The position numbers and the translations under genes are program-made. Below are positions 1 to 9,088 of a stretch of 28,928 bases of DNA, one piece after another; the first letter of the stretch is position 1; the number at the start of each line of letters is the position of its first letter. This DNA is from a virus. Location: positions 1-28,928 of the IMG/VR virus record IMGVR_UViG_3300042888_000560; one strand, written 5' to 3'. The notes beneath the pieces were generated by a model. The model did not search any database. It saw only the letters and a program-made list of their open reading frames with translations, and was not told the origin of the DNA.

Positions 1-488
1 GTATAAGAGAGATTGGTGGAACAGGAAGCTATTTGACTTTCACTGCCACAAGAACTTTATGGGCTACTGGAGACGGATTCCTGAATAGTGCGGGAATAAA
101 TCTATATAAAGACGGGCATGTGTTGATTGAATCATCTAATGGAATAGATGGATGTGGGTTTAATATACATGATTCAGGAACATTCTACTCTTCTGGCTTT
201 AGTCAAGATGGTATACAATATGGTGCTGATTATTCGCCAAGCTATACTGATAGGTCTTTAGTTGATAAAGGATATATTGATACAAGACTTGCTGGTCTTA
301 CTGGTTCAGGTGGAGCAACGCCTTCATTGGCACAAGTTCTTACAACTGGTAATCTAGCATCTACTGATATAGATATGAACCAGAATCAAATCCAAAATGT
401 GTCTGTCATAGACGCAGATGGGAATGTTGGGATTCACACTATAAATATGATAAACGCGTCATTGCTTACCTTGATGTATAACACATAG
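1..488 (+). CDS. Tail fibre protein, C-terminal part (5' end outside window)
   Basis: The reading frame is open from base 3 with no ATG before it, so the gene begins outside the window. A TTG at 33 is only an internal codon. The visible part is about 161 residues. It contains the stretch DRSLVDKGYIDTRL followed by a Gly/Ser linker and TPSLAQVLTTGNLAS, wording typical of the C-terminal shaft or tip of tail fibres in Bacteroidota phages, where a 'VDKxYVD' segment precedes a trimerising or attachment region. The position just after the tail-tip genes (taking the genome as circular or continuing) and before other virion-surface proteins agrees with a receptor-binding role. The family call rests on this local resemblance; the N-terminus that would attach it to the tail is not visible. 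Confidence 0.6.
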   Translation, partial: IREIGGTGSYLTFTATRTLWATGDGFLNSAGINLYKDGHVLIESSNGIDGCGFNIHDSGTFYSSGFSQDGIQYGADYSPSYTDRSLVDKGYIDTRLAGLTGSGGATPSLAQVLTTGNLASTDIDMNQNQIQNVSVIDADGNVGIHTINMINASLLTLMYNT

Positions 489-537
489 GGAAAGCAAAAA
501 ATAATATATAACATATAAAATAAAAAAAAAATAAAAT

Positions 538-963
538 ATGGCTTCAACACTAAACTTTACAAGCGTTCCTTTCACAAAACTAACGCAGTTCACAGCAACA
601 GATGCTTCTACACACAAAGATATTCTACCAGCTGACGCAATATATCATAGAAGAGTATATGGAATAACCGTATGGACTGACGAGACTGCGGCAAAAGATG
701 TTGCTTTACATCTTTCTGATGGAACTACTACTTGGGAAATCACAACTATTGCTATTCCTTTGGGTTCTGGTAATACGAATGCGGTTGTTCCAGTAGACTT
801 GTTCGCTTCTACACAAGTATCGCCTTACATCAAGAATAGAGATGCTTCAGGATCTCCATATCTTCATATTCCAGCAACTTGGTCTTTAAGAATCGCATAC
901 AACGCAACTATGACTGCTGCTAAGCTAGCACACTATACCGTAATCGGAGAGATATACCAATAA
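538..963 (+). CDS. Small putative virion protein (141 aa)
   Basis: A 141-residue protein with no signal peptide or membrane segment. It is rich in Thr, Ser and Ala, with alternating hydrophobic stretches (for example RRVYGITVWTDE and DVALHLSDGTTTWEITTIAIP), which suggests a beta-sandwich. No catalytic motif is seen. The start is the ATG after a very A-rich leader with no Shine-Dalgarno, as for the neighbouring genes. It stands between a tail fibre and a LamG-like protein, so a fibre-associated or decoration protein is likely, but the function is not recognised. Confidence 0.6.
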   Translation: MASTLNFTSVPFTKLTQFTATDASTHKDILPADAIYHRRVYGITVWTDETAAKDVALHLSDGTTTWEITTIAIPLGSGNTNAVVPVDLFASTQVSPYIKNRDASGSPYLHIPATWSLRIAYNATMTAAKLAHYTVIGEIYQ

Positions 964-971
964 AATAAAAT

Positions 972-1997
972 ATGAATAACGGACTACAACAAGGGCTTAT
1001 ATTAGGTATGTCATCTGGCCCAAAGGATGGATTGAAGCAAGGTCTTCAATCTGGCTATACTATGACTAACAGATTAAACTCTTTGAGCCCTATATCTGTA
1101 ATCGAACCAAAGCTAAAGCCTGTCTTTTATATAAACGCAGACAATGTAGCATTGACTTCAGGTTCTGTCAACATCGCGTATAATCTAATAAATGATACAC
1201 CAGGCCAGTTTTGGCCTAAGATAGAGAATATATTCAACCAGACCGCAGGAACTACATATAGACCACCTCTTGTTGTAAACGGGTTTAATGGTAGGAACTA
1301 TATGAACTTTGCGGATACCGGCAACAGATACTTGTCTTCTGCCATAACTCCTGCGTCTGTTTATATGTACGCCTCTACTACACCTGCCGTCAGTGCTTTT
1401 GGAATGACCTATATGTTCGTCATAAAAAGATTGAAAGGTGCTACAAGAACTATATTGGATGCTCGAGATTCATCTACGCTAGCTACGACGAACGACCTTC
1501 TTTTAGAAGTAGATACGAATGGTAGAATAACTTTTGACTATAAAGGAGGGAACTCTGGAGGTGCGACATCATTCACAGGAACAGCAGGTGTCAATCTACT
1601 AAATGATTGGTCTATACTTACGGTAAAATGTCAGCTTAGAGAAGATGGAGGGAATCTTCCACAGGATAGCGATACACCTGGTGGAAGCCCAGCGACAAAG
1701 AGATTCCTTAGACCCATTGACGCAAGGATCGGATCATCATCTCCATTGGATGTTTTTGTAAATGGTATAGAACAACAAAAGACTATAACTACAAACACAT
1801 TTACGAACGCAGATTGGTATAACGATGGTTCATTCAGAATGTTAGATAGAGATATATGGATTGGTAATAAAGGTTCTGTGTTCGCAACATCTGGATCACA
1901 TATAGCAGCAGCACTAATGATTCCTGCTTATATCAGCAACGCATACCAACAAAGGCTTGAGAACTACTTTAGGAACTACTACTCTTTCCCATTTTAA
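972..1997 (+). CDS. Putative LamG/concanavalin-like tail-associated protein
   Basis: A 341-residue protein starting 8 nt after the previous stop. The N-terminus repeats GLQQGL, DGLKQGLQSG, a low-complexity Gly/Gln segment often seen at the head of phage appendage proteins. From about residue 48 the sequence looks like a concanavalin-A/LamG jelly roll: a 'FYINADN' opening, 'RPPLVVNGFNGRNYMNF' (the ligand or query sheet often seen in such domains), long beta-rich middle, 'DIWIGNKG', and the closing 'AYQQRLENYFRNYY' that matches the usual end of this domain in virion proteins. Such domains bind carbohydrate, so it may contact host surface glycans. The assignment is by pattern only. Confidence 0.55.
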   Translation: MNNGLQQGLILGMSSGPKDGLKQGLQSGYTMTNRLNSLSPISVIEPKLKPVFYINADNVALTSGSVNIAYNLINDTPGQFWPKIENIFNQTAGTTYRPPLVVNGFNGRNYMNFADTGNRYLSSAITPASVYMYASTTPAVSAFGMTYMFVIKRLKGATRTILDARDSSTLATTNDLLLEVDTNGRITFDYKGGNSGGATSFTGTAGVNLLNDWSILTVKCQLREDGGNLPQDSDTPGGSPATKRFLRPIDARIGSSSPLDVFVNGIEQQKTITTNTFTNADWYNDGSFRMLDRDIWIGNKGSVFATSGSHIAAALMIPAYISNAYQQRLENYFRNYYSFPF

Positions 1998-2012
1998 AAA
2001 AATATTAAAAAT

Positions 2013-2162
2013 ATGTATATACTAAAGACAGAATATATTGGAACAATAATGGAGATAATCAGAGATGATATGAGAATCGTTTTTGATACCAATATAGAAC
2101 CAGAAGATAGATACCAACACTTCTATGAAGTAGGATTCGAATGGGCTTTCGATAAAATATAA
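2013..2162 (+). CDS. Small hypothetical protein (49 aa)
   Basis: A short open frame that fills the gap between the LamG-like and C1q-like genes, 15 nt after one stop and 8 nt before the next ATG. It starts with ATG after an A-rich leader like its neighbours and encodes MYILKTEYIG at the N-terminus and GFEWAFDKI at the C-terminus; many residues are charged. The tight fit between flanking genes on the same strand is the main reason to believe it. No function is recognised. Confidence 0.5.
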   Translation: MYILKTEYIGTIMEIIRDDMRIVFDTNIEPEDRYQHFYEVGFEWAFDKI

Positions 2163-2170
2163 AAAAGACA

Positions 2171-2773
2171 ATGGCGATACTGATAAACGACAACGGATAT
2201 AAATATGTTCTAAACTGGAACCCTTCTACTAGCAATCTTGAACTTCTTAAATATGGTCTTACAACTTTTGACTATGTCTCTGGAGAATATCTAAAGACTT
2301 TACTAGAGACTTTAGTCATAGGTGGTTCTTCTTTTGGAACTCCTATCTACGGATCTTGGTATGATGATGCCAATCAGACTACCACAACAGGTACTACTAC
2401 TGCTATGTACTGCGGGCACGGAAGTGGTAATGGAATAACAAAGGTAGACAACACTAAGTTCCAAGTCAGTGTAGCAGGAACATACAACATTCAGTTTTCA
2501 GTTCAGCTAGACCAGTCAACAGGTTCAGGAGAACATATCTTTATATGGTTCAGAAAGAATGGTGTAGATATTCCTTGGTCTGCTTCAGAAGTTGCTATAC
2601 AGGGTTCATTGGCAGAGAGTATACCATCTTGGAACTTCATCGCGGATCTTGTTGTTGGAGACTATCTACAAATAATGTATAAAGTGTCTAGTTCAAACGT
2701 ATATCTAAAAGCAGTACCAGCCAACACCATTCCTGGGATTCCTTCTGTAATCATAACAATGAATAAACTATAA
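2171..2773 (+). CDS. C1q/TNF-like jelly-roll virion protein
   Basis: A 200-residue protein. The C-terminal two thirds, from about residue 55, read like a C1q/TNF jelly roll: 'GSWYDD', 'VDNTKFQVSVAGTYNIQFSVQLDQS' (the characteristic 'f.v...G.Y.i.fs.ql' strand pair), 'FIWFRKNGVDIPWS' (the 'w.rkNG..i..s' strand), 'VGDYLQIMYKVSSSNVYLKAVPA' and a closing 'PSVIITMNKL'. Such domains occur on phage fibres and decoration proteins and often form trimers. The N-terminal 50 residues are probably the attachment part. It ends the appendage cluster; a phage-type promoter motif begins at the last base of its stop codon. Confidence 0.65.
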   Translation: MAILINDNGYKYVLNWNPSTSNLELLKYGLTTFDYVSGEYLKTLLETLVIGGSSFGTPIYGSWYDDANQTTTTGTTTAMYCGHGSGNGITKVDNTKFQVSVAGTYNIQFSVQLDQSTGSGEHIFIWFRKNGVDIPWSASEVAIQGSLAESIPSWNFIADLVVGDYLQIMYKVSSSNVYLKAVPANTIPGIPSVIITMNKL

Positions 2774-2805
2774 AAACAATATTGCCTTTAAATATATTTT
2801 CCATA
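2774..2805 (+). promoter_or_regulatory. Phage-type late promoter motif (HAD/tape measure unit)
   Basis: AAAC at 2774-2777, 15 nt, then TATATTT at 2793-2799; CATA follows at 2802, two bases nearer than in most other copies. The same AAAC-N15-TATATTT arrangement stands before six other genes in the window. The transcript would have a leader of about 10-15 nt before the ATG at 2819. Confidence 0.6.
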
Positions 2806-2818
2806 AAAGATATACATC

Positions 2819-3340
2819 ATGCCGATTCGAAGCTGTCAGATAAACAACAATCCTGGATATAAATGGGGAAGTACTGGAAAGTGCTATGACTACAAGCCTG
2901 GAGATGAATCTAGCAAGCAAGAGGCTAGGAAAAGAGCCATCGCTCAAGGAATCGCCATTGGAGATTTTGAAGCAATCGCCATTCAAGTTGCTTTATTCAA
3001 AGGAACATACAAGTTCGTAGAGGTTGAAGAAGAACTAGCAGGTGGAATCGGATTCGACTTTGATGGAGTTCTTTCTACATTAAGAGGTCAATCTATGGCT
3101 AGACAATCATCCGCGACTATATACATCATCACAGCAAGAAGCAAGACTGGTTCTGGATATTATGGAACCGCAGAAGTATATAAAGTAGCAGACAAGTTGA
3201 ATATTCCACATTCGAATATATTCTTTACTGGTTCTAACCAAGCAAAGATAGTAAAAGTAAAAGAGCTTGGCTTGACTACTTTCTACGATAATAATCCAGA
3301 TGTTGTCAGAAGACTACCTGGTATAGGAAAATCATTCTAA
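2819..3340 (+). CDS. HAD-superfamily hydrolase-like protein with N-terminal GKCY segment
   Basis: A 173-residue protein in two parts. Residues 1-46 contain 'MPIRSCQINNNPGYKWGSTG', then 'KCYDYKPGDESSKQEARKRA', a Cys-containing segment met in phage head-region proteins, often near maturation proteases. Residues 76-173 carry the full set of HAD motifs: motif I DFDGV (nucleophile D80, acid D82), motif II ITARS (T105), a Lys-rich motif III around K143-K147, and motif IV YDNNPD (D157, D161). A phosphatase-type activity, or a degenerate structural use, is therefore likely. The substrate is unknown. It is the first gene after a late promoter motif and lies 18 nt before the tape measure gene, so it is expressed with virion genes. 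Confidence 0.7.
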   Translation: MPIRSCQINNNPGYKWGSTGKCYDYKPGDESSKQEARKRAIAQGIAIGDFEAIAIQVALFKGTYKFVEVEEELAGGIGFDFDGVLSTLRGQSMARQSSATIYIITARSKTGSGYYGTAEVYKVADKLNIPHSNIFFTGSNQAKIVKVKELGLTTFYDNNPDVVRRLPGIGKSF

Positions 3341-3358
3341 CAAAAATATAAAATAGAT

Positions 3359-6300
3359 ATGGCAGATCAGAATATAAACATAAAACTTCTAATCGACGCA
3401 GCGGAGTCTGCGAAAACGGTTCAAGAGACAAAGAAAGCACTAAGAGACTTAAAGACTGCGGCACTTCAAGTAGAAGAAGGCTCTCAGGCATTCCAATCCA
3501 TAACGACGGCCGCAGGTCAACTACAGGATAAAATCGGAGACCTTGGTGCGACTACTAAATATTTAGGAGATGACTTGAAGAACCTTAAAGGATTCACAAG
3601 CATTGCCTCTGGTATAGCTGGAGCATTCGCGGCAGCACAAGGAGCCGCTGCTTTATTCGGCGGACAAAACAAACAACTTGAAGCAAGTTTATTAAAAGTT
3701 CAATCTGCGATGTCTATACTTCAAGGGATTCAAGCAGTAGGAGAAGTTCTACAAAAAGAAAGTGCCGCTTCTTTATTTATTCAAAATGGATTAAGAAAAA
3801 CTACTATAGCACTGGCAGGTGAAGAAGCCATTGCTAAGGCTGGTGTTGCTGTTGCTAATGGAACTGCTACAATCACACAGAGAGCTTTAAATGCCGCAAT
3901 GACTGCTAACCCTGTGATGGCACTTGTTGCTGTCTTAGTAGTCGCTACAACGGCTTTAATGGCATTTAGTTCAAGTCAGAAAGAAGTTAGTGAAAGTCAA
4001 AAGGCTTTAAATGATAGTATATCAAAATCAAGAGCGGATCTTGAAGTAGAACTTAGAACATTCAACAGCCAAATAGAAGCATTAAAGCAACTAAAAACTG
4101 GTAGTGAGGAAAGAGCAATCGCAATCAAAAAGATAAACGACCAATATGGTACTACTTTGAAGAACCTTACTGACGAGACCGCATTCTTAAAGCAAGTAAA
4201 TATAGCACAAGCAGACTATGTAGTTGGTGCTAAAAACAGAATACTATCTAAGATAAACGAATCAAAGATAGAAGCTTTATTATTATTGGCACAACAACAA
4301 AGAGAATCTGGTGGTAGAATCCAAAGAATCAGAGATGAGATTGCTGATATCAAAAGAAAGAACTACTTCAATGAAGAGTTTAGAAGAGCCGATCTATCAC
4401 ATTGGAAACAACAACTTGAAGATGAAGCAGCAACAAATGATGCGATTGCTAAAGGATATGAAGCTAGAGCTGACAAGATTCTAAATATAAACGCGAATCT
4501 AAACACAAAAGAGACGGCTCAACAAAAAGCAGCAAGGGAAAAAGAGGCAGCAGATGCTTTAAAGGCGGAACAAGATAAAGCAAAATCAATCGCTGATTCT
4601 AAGACCAAAACGAATAATAGTAAAGTAAAGCAGGAGGCAGACTATCTTAAAAAACTAAAAGAGCTAAACGAAGAATATCAAAGAGCTCTTGACGAACTTG
4701 TTGTAGAGACCAACGACAATATTGCCCTACAACAAGAACTTTTACTAAACTCTTCTGGAGAAAGCGAAGCTAATGCTGTGGCACTACTAAGACTTGATAC
4801 TGAATCTCAAATAACCGAAGAGATTAGAAAACAAGAGACAGAACTACAAAAACTTGTAGATATCAAGGTAAAGGAGACAGAAGCTTCTACTGGCAAAGCT
4901 ATGACCGATGTCGAAAAAGCGACATTGAAAACAAAGATACAATCAGGTGCTGAATATCAAGCATATTTAAAAAGTAGTAATCTTGTAGTTCAAGCAATAA
5001 CAACGCAAGGAGAACAATCAATCTACGATATACAAAAAGACTGGGCTGAAAGAAGAAGAAAGCTTTTAGAAGAGACTACTAAAAGAGTTCTTGCGACAGA
5101 CGAGTATAAAAGATTCATTGATTTTCTAAACAACGCGAGACAAATGGAAATGAAGCTTTCCGAATATCAAAAGACTTTTGGTAAAGATGCGGTAGAAATA
5201 TTGAAATCTGATAAAGATATTCAAGATAGCAATAAATCTTATAGAGAAGGTCTTGAAGAGACAATCAAAACAGAAGAAGCTTTATTGGCGAGTAAACAAA
5301 GAAATGTTGACGAACAAAAAAGACTAAACAAAGAGCTTGTTGAAGGCGGAATGATAACACAACAAGATGTTGATAGAGCCATTGCGGAGATTGAAGCTGA
5401 AAATATAAAAAGTAAGAAAAAGATTGCTGACGCAAAGGAGTTCCTGAAAGAAGATCCACAACAGACAAAAATAGAAGCCAAAGGAGAAGGATTTTTTATT
5501 CAAGAGACTATCCCACAAAGTGCTGTTGAAGACCTTGAGAAGTACTATCAAAAATATAAAGGTAATGTTGAAGGCTTATTCGATCTTAGTAGAAAGTCAA
5601 ACTTAGACCAACTTGGTGCTAATCAAAAAAGCATTGAGATTCTTGCCGCACTATATGGAGAAAAATATAATATAATAAAGAAAGGTGAAGAAGATATAAA
5701 CAAATCTCTTGAAGGTAGTGGAATCAAGTTCGGTATAGACCCAAAAGAAGGTCAGGTTGGATTGGATGCCCTAATCGACCTGACAAAGAAAGAGAGTAAG
5801 GTTTTGACAGAAGCACAAAAAGAAAGAGTTCTTATTCTTCTTGGGGATAAAGATGGTCTAAATAAATCTTTGGCCGACAACTTCGCAAAGGTATCAGAAG
5901 AAGAACAAAAATATTTTGAAAAGGCTACTTTTGAAAACTACTCTAACCAACAAAAAAGACTTGCTGACAATAAAGCAGCTTATGCTACTGGCGAGATTAG
6001 TAAAAGGGAGTTCAGAAAAGAAGAAGAGAAGATAGACGAAGACTTCAACAAAGAAGAAGCAAATATAAAACAGAATCACGAGGAGAACCTTCTTGCGATT
6101 GGAGTTGTATATGGTGAAAAGACACAAGAATCTATAGTAGAGTTCGGGAAAGGTAGAAAAACTGAAAAGCAAAGACAAGCAGATGAAGAGATAGCTATCG
6201 AACAAAAGAAGAATGACTATCTGATTGCTGCGGCACAATCTCTATACAACACTTTAAGAAGTTTTGCTGATGCTACTATGGCTGAAAATATCAGCAGGAT

Positions 6301-6976
6301 AGAAGATGAAAGAGACGCAAGGCTATCTGATATAGACGCGGAACTTCTTGACTATGATAACAGAGACAAGCAGATAACTGCGGCAGAACAAGCAAAGATA
6401 GATGAAAGAAAAGTACTAGAAGAAAAAAAGATAGCTTTACAGGTAGAGTATGACAAAAAAGTAAGAGATGAAAAGATAAAGCAGTTCAACATAGATAAAG
6501 GAATGGATATCATACAGATTGGTATAAACACTGCTGTTGCCGTATCGAGAGCTTTAATCAAGGAAAAGTTTATGATTCCTTACATCATCACGGCAGGAGC
6601 CGCTGAAGCATTCTTTGTAGCAGCTCAACAGCCTAACTTTGCTGATGGTGGATTAGTTGTAGGGCCAGGTGGGCCAAAAGACGACAAGATCAAAGCGAAC
6701 CTTTCTAATGGAGAAGTAGTAATCAATGCGAAGTCTTCTAAGAAGTATGCCAAGATTTTGGATACTATCAACCAAGCTGGTGGCGGAAAGCCAATCCCAT
6801 TCAGAGATGGTGGAATGGCATCTGTTCCAGTATCTACTCCTTCTTATGATATGGAAGAGTTCAAGTCATTGGTTCTTGATATCATAAACAGACCTATCGA
6901 GACATATGTAAAAGAAAGTACGATAACTAACGCACAAAAGAGCCAAGCAGAACAGAACAGAAGAACATCTTTCTAA
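3359..6976 (+). CDS. Tail tape measure protein
   Basis: At 1205 residues this is the longest protein in the window. It is dominated by long charged helices rich in Glu, Lys, Gln and Ala, as expected for a protein that spans the tail lumen and sets tail length. Hydrophobic segments lie at about residues 80-102 (GIAGAFAAAQGAAALFGG) and 184-203 (PVMALVAVLVVATTALMAF), which could enter the host membrane at ejection. The C-terminal part has the typical signature 'FADGGLVVGPGGPKDDKIKA' followed by NLSNGEVVINAKSSKKY. Its tail chaperone pair is not adjacent, as is usual, but about 15 kb away at 21735-22501. A second oddity is that the gene sits directly upstream of the head genes. Confidence 0.9.
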   Translation: MADQNINIKLLIDAAESAKTVQETKKALRDLKTAALQVEEGSQAFQSITTAAGQLQDKIGDLGATTKYLGDDLKNLKGFTSIASGIAGAFAAAQGAAALFGGQNKQLEASLLKVQSAMSILQGIQAVGEVLQKESAASLFIQNGLRKTTIALAGEEAIAKAGVAVANGTATITQRALNAAMTANPVMALVAVLVVATTALMAFSSSQKEVSESQKALNDSISKSRADLEVELRTFNSQIEALKQLKTGSEERAIAIKKINDQYGTTLKNLTDETAFLKQVNIAQADYVVGAKNRILSKINESKIEALLLLAQQQRESGGRIQRIRDEIADIKRKNYFNEEFRRADLSHWKQQLEDEAATNDAIAKGYEARADKILNINANLNTKETAQQKAAREKEAADALKAEQDKAKSIADSKTKTNNSKVKQEADYLKKLKELNEEYQRALDELVVETNDNIALQQELLLNSSGESEANAVALLRLDTESQITEEIRKQETELQKLVDIKVKETEASTGKAMTDVEKATLKTKIQSGAEYQAYLKSSNLVVQAITTQGEQSIYDIQKDWAERRRKLLEETTKRVLATDEYKRFIDFLNNARQMEMKLSEYQKTFGKDAVEILKSDKDIQDSNKSYREGLEETIKTEEALLASKQRNVDEQKRLNKELVEGGMITQQDVDRAIAEIEAENIKSKKKIADAKEFLKEDPQQTKIEAKGEGFFIQETIPQSAVEDLEKYYQKYKGNVEGLFDLSRKSNLDQLGANQKSIEILAALYGEKYNIIKKGEEDINKSLEGSGIKFGIDPKEGQVGLDALIDLTKKESKVLTEAQKERVLILLGDKDGLNKSLADNFAKVSEEEQKYFEKATFENYSNQQKRLADNKAAYATGEISKREFRKEEEKIDEDFNKEEANIKQNHEENLLAIGVVYGEKTQESIVEFGKGRKTEKQRQADEEIAIEQKKNDYLIAAAQSLYNTLRSFADATMAENISRIEDERDARLSDIDAELLDYDNRDKQITAAEQAKIDERKVLEEKKIALQVEYDKKVRDEKIKQFNIDKGMDIIQIGINTAVAVSRALIKEKFMIPYIITAGAAEAFFVAAQQPNFADGGLVVGPGGPKDDKIKANLSNGEVVINAKSSKKYAKILDTINQAGGGKPIPFRDGGMASVPVSTPSYDMEEFKSLVLDIINRPIETYVKESTITNAQKSQAEQNRRTSF

Positions 6977-6980
6977 AAAA

Positions 6981-7014
6981 GCACAGAAAGACGAAAAAAT
7001 ATATTTTTCTCATA
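6981..7014 (+). promoter_or_regulatory. Phage-type late promoter motif (protease unit)
   Basis: GCAC at 6981-6984 preceded by a run of A, then 15 nt, TATATTT at 7000-7006, 4 nt and CATA at 7011-7014. CATA touches the ATG at 7015. If transcription starts at or near CATA the message is leaderless. Confidence 0.6.
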
Positions 7015-8094
7015 ATGGAAAAAAAGTTGCCAACATACAAGATTGTAGTCAATGAAGACGACAACGAGACAGGAGTCTACGGAATATCTTTAGTAGATTC
7101 TCCAGCTATCGAAGTAGACTGGATCAAGCTATCTAAAGAGCTTGAAGACATATTATTCTCTGCTAACAAAGACAAGCAGATGCTTTTTGGCCCTTTGTTG
7201 ATACCAGACAAGCTTATATTAAGAAGAGCTTCTAATGGAGACCTTTACAATATTGTTTTCGACAAAGAGACTATACAGACAATCGCTGACAAGTACAACG
7301 AAAACGGAGACAACAAAGCATTCAACTTTCAACATTCTGAAAAGTCTGTAGACGCAGTTCTTTTACAGAACTGGATAACAGGAAGCAATGATAAATCCCA
7401 AGACTACGGATTTTCTTTACCAGAAGGAACTTGGTTCGCTGGTGTAAAAGTAAAAGACGAATCATTTTGGATGAACGATGTAAAATCAGAAAAGGTAAAA
7501 GGATTCTCTATCGAGATCAAAGCCGAGACTGAACTAATAAAAATGACTTCCGAAATGGAAGATAAAAATAAAAACATAATACTTATGGAATACAAAACAA
7601 AAGACGGCCTAACACTAACTTGGGAAGGCGAAGGTGCCGTTGGAACAGAAGTGTTTTTGATATTGGAAGATGGAACTAAGGTTGCTGCTGATAACGGAAC
7701 ATACGAACTAGAAGACGGAACTAAGATTGTTGTTGCTGAAGGAAAAGTTGCTGAAATAATCGCAGCAGAAGAGTCTGTAGAAGAAGAAGAGATGGCTGAA
7801 GGAGATGTTCCTGCTGCTGCTCCTGTTGCTGAAGTTGACTATGTTGCTATCATCGATGAACTAAGAGGCGTAATCGCTGACCTTTCTTCAAGAGTAGACG
7901 CATTGGAAAATGTAGAACCTGCTGTCGAAGAAGAGACTGCTTTGTCAAAAGTAAAAGAGCTTGAAGAAAAACTTTCTGTTCTTTCTGAAAAAGCTGGTGC
8001 TTCAAGCATCAAAATCAAAACTGATCTTGAAATCAAAAGAGAAGAAAACGAAACTTATATCTTAAACAGATTAAACTCATTAAGAAGATATTAA
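7015..8094 (+). CDS. Prohead serine protease of XkdF type with C-terminal scaffold-like region
   Basis: A 359-residue protein. Residues 58-170 match the XkdF-like putative phage serine protease pattern: 'GPLLIPDKLILRR', 'NIVFDKETIQTIADKY', 'FNFQHS' with candidate catalytic His107, 'LLQNWITGS', 'LPEGTWFAGVKVKDESFW', and 'VKGFSIE' with candidate nucleophile Ser165. After residue 180 the protein becomes acidic and then carries a predicted coiled coil ('VKELEEKLSVLSEKAG'), ending in a basic tail. This resembles a protease fused to the scaffold that shapes the procapsid and is then cut away. It directly precedes the capsid gene, which supports this. The protein would act inside the assembling head in the host cytoplasm. 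Confidence 0.85.
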   Translation: MEKKLPTYKIVVNEDDNETGVYGISLVDSPAIEVDWIKLSKELEDILFSANKDKQMLFGPLLIPDKLILRRASNGDLYNIVFDKETIQTIADKYNENGDNKAFNFQHSEKSVDAVLLQNWITGSNDKSQDYGFSLPEGTWFAGVKVKDESFWMNDVKSEKVKGFSIEIKAETELIKMTSEMEDKNKNIILMEYKTKDGLTLTWEGEGAVGTEVFLILEDGTKVAADNGTYELEDGTKIVVAEGKVAEIIAAEESVEEEEMAEGDVPAAAPVAEVDYVAIIDELRGVIADLSSRVDALENVEPAVEEETALSKVKELEEKLSVLSEKAGASSIKIKTDLEIKREENETYILNRLNSLRRY

Positions 8095-8104
8095 GCTAAA
8101 AAAA

Positions 8105-8138
8105 GCACAAAAAAACAGCTATATATATTTATAGCATA
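8105..8138 (+). promoter_or_regulatory. Phage-type late promoter motif (major capsid gene)
   Basis: GCAC at 8105-8108 preceded by a run of A, then 15 nt, TATATTT at 8124-8130, 4 nt and CATA at 8135-8138. It resembles the copy at 6981 in its upstream half as well. The leader to the ATG at 8157 is about 20 nt and A-rich. Confidence 0.65.
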
Positions 8139-8156
8139 AAAAACAAAAATATAAAA

Positions 8157-9074
8157 ATGAAAAACGATTTTAAACTATCTTTCACAGATAACACGACTTT
8201 CTACGGAAAAGACGCAGAAGGATTCTATGCGAATGCGCTTTTAACTGGATCATCAAAAAGCCTTTTTACATTGGTGGCTAATGTAAAATCAAAAATCAAG
8301 TTAGCACAACTGAATATTGGCAACATACTTCAATCTGCTGATTGTACTTTTTCTAACACAGGAGAAGGAACTTTAGCTCAAAAATCTTTCGAGGTTGAAC
8401 CAATCAAAATCAACTTGTCTTATTGTAAAAGAACTTTCGAGACTAACTACCTTTCTCAAATCTTGAGACCAGGGTCTAACAACAACGAAGTAATGCCAGC
8501 ATCTGTTGAAGCATTCTTGTTGACTGAAGTATCTAACAAAGTATCTGCTGATTTAGAGCAGTTAGTATGGAAAGGGAATCTAGGATCTACGGCTTCTTAC
8601 CCATTGCCATTAGCTGACGGATTAGAAAAACAACTTTTAGCTGACACAGCTGTAATCGATGTTGCTTCTACTACATTGTCTGCTTCTAACATCATCGCAC
8701 AAATCTCTTTAGTATACAATGCTATCCCAGCACAAATATTAGACGAGGCTGTAATCATGCTTGGTTCTGCTGCTTATAGATTCTACAGACAAGCATTAGC
8801 TGCTGCGTCTGCTGAAGCTTACTACATCCAAGACCATTCTGAACTTTCTTTCTTAGGAGTAAAAGTAATCGAAGCAAAAGGAATGAGCGCTAACAGAATG
8901 GTAGCTGGTAGATTGTCTAACTTCTTATTATTGACTGACTTAATGTCTGATTTTGAAGCAGTTAGGATTTTACCACAATCTGAGATCACGGGCGAGCCAA
9001 CCGTTAGAATGACGGCAGAGTTCAAGTTCGCGGTAGGGTATGTATACGGTTCTGAAATCGTGTTCTACAACTAA
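8157..9074 (+). CDS. Major capsid protein
   Basis: A 305-residue protein directly after the protease/scaffold gene, with its own promoter motif and a strong terminator 15 nt downstream: the layout of a highly expressed capsid gene. The sequence has the pattern of capsid proteins of Bacteroidota phages: an N-terminal arm, 'TFSNTGEGTLAQKSFEVEPIKINLSYCKRTFETNYL', a central helical part, and a C-terminal 'FLGVKVIEAKGM...ANRMVAGRLSNFLLLTDLMSDFEAVRIL' domain ending with 'KFAVGYVYGSEIVFYN'. The HK97 fold is inferred from family knowledge. It would form the icosahedral shell, the protease cutting its arm or the scaffold. Confidence 0.85.
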   Translation: MKNDFKLSFTDNTTFYGKDAEGFYANALLTGSSKSLFTLVANVKSKIKLAQLNIGNILQSADCTFSNTGEGTLAQKSFEVEPIKINLSYCKRTFETNYLSQILRPGSNNNEVMPASVEAFLLTEVSNKVSADLEQLVWKGNLGSTASYPLPLADGLEKQLLADTAVIDVASTTLSASNIIAQISLVYNAIPAQILDEAVIMLGSAAYRFYRQALAAASAEAYYIQDHSELSFLGVKVIEAKGMSANRMVAGRLSNFLLLTDLMSDFEAVRILPQSEITGEPTVRMTAEFKFAVGYVYGSEIVFYN

Positions 9075-9088
9075 GATAAACAAAACTA

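Noticed and set aside
497-537. Late promoter motif before the gene at 538
   Set aside because: TATATAA is present, but no AAAC or GCAC lies 15 nt upstream in any register.
5894-6238. Minus-strand open frames within the tape measure gene
   Set aside because: They give Phe/Leu/Ser-rich products that are the reverse of Glu/Lys-rich helices; none has a leader.
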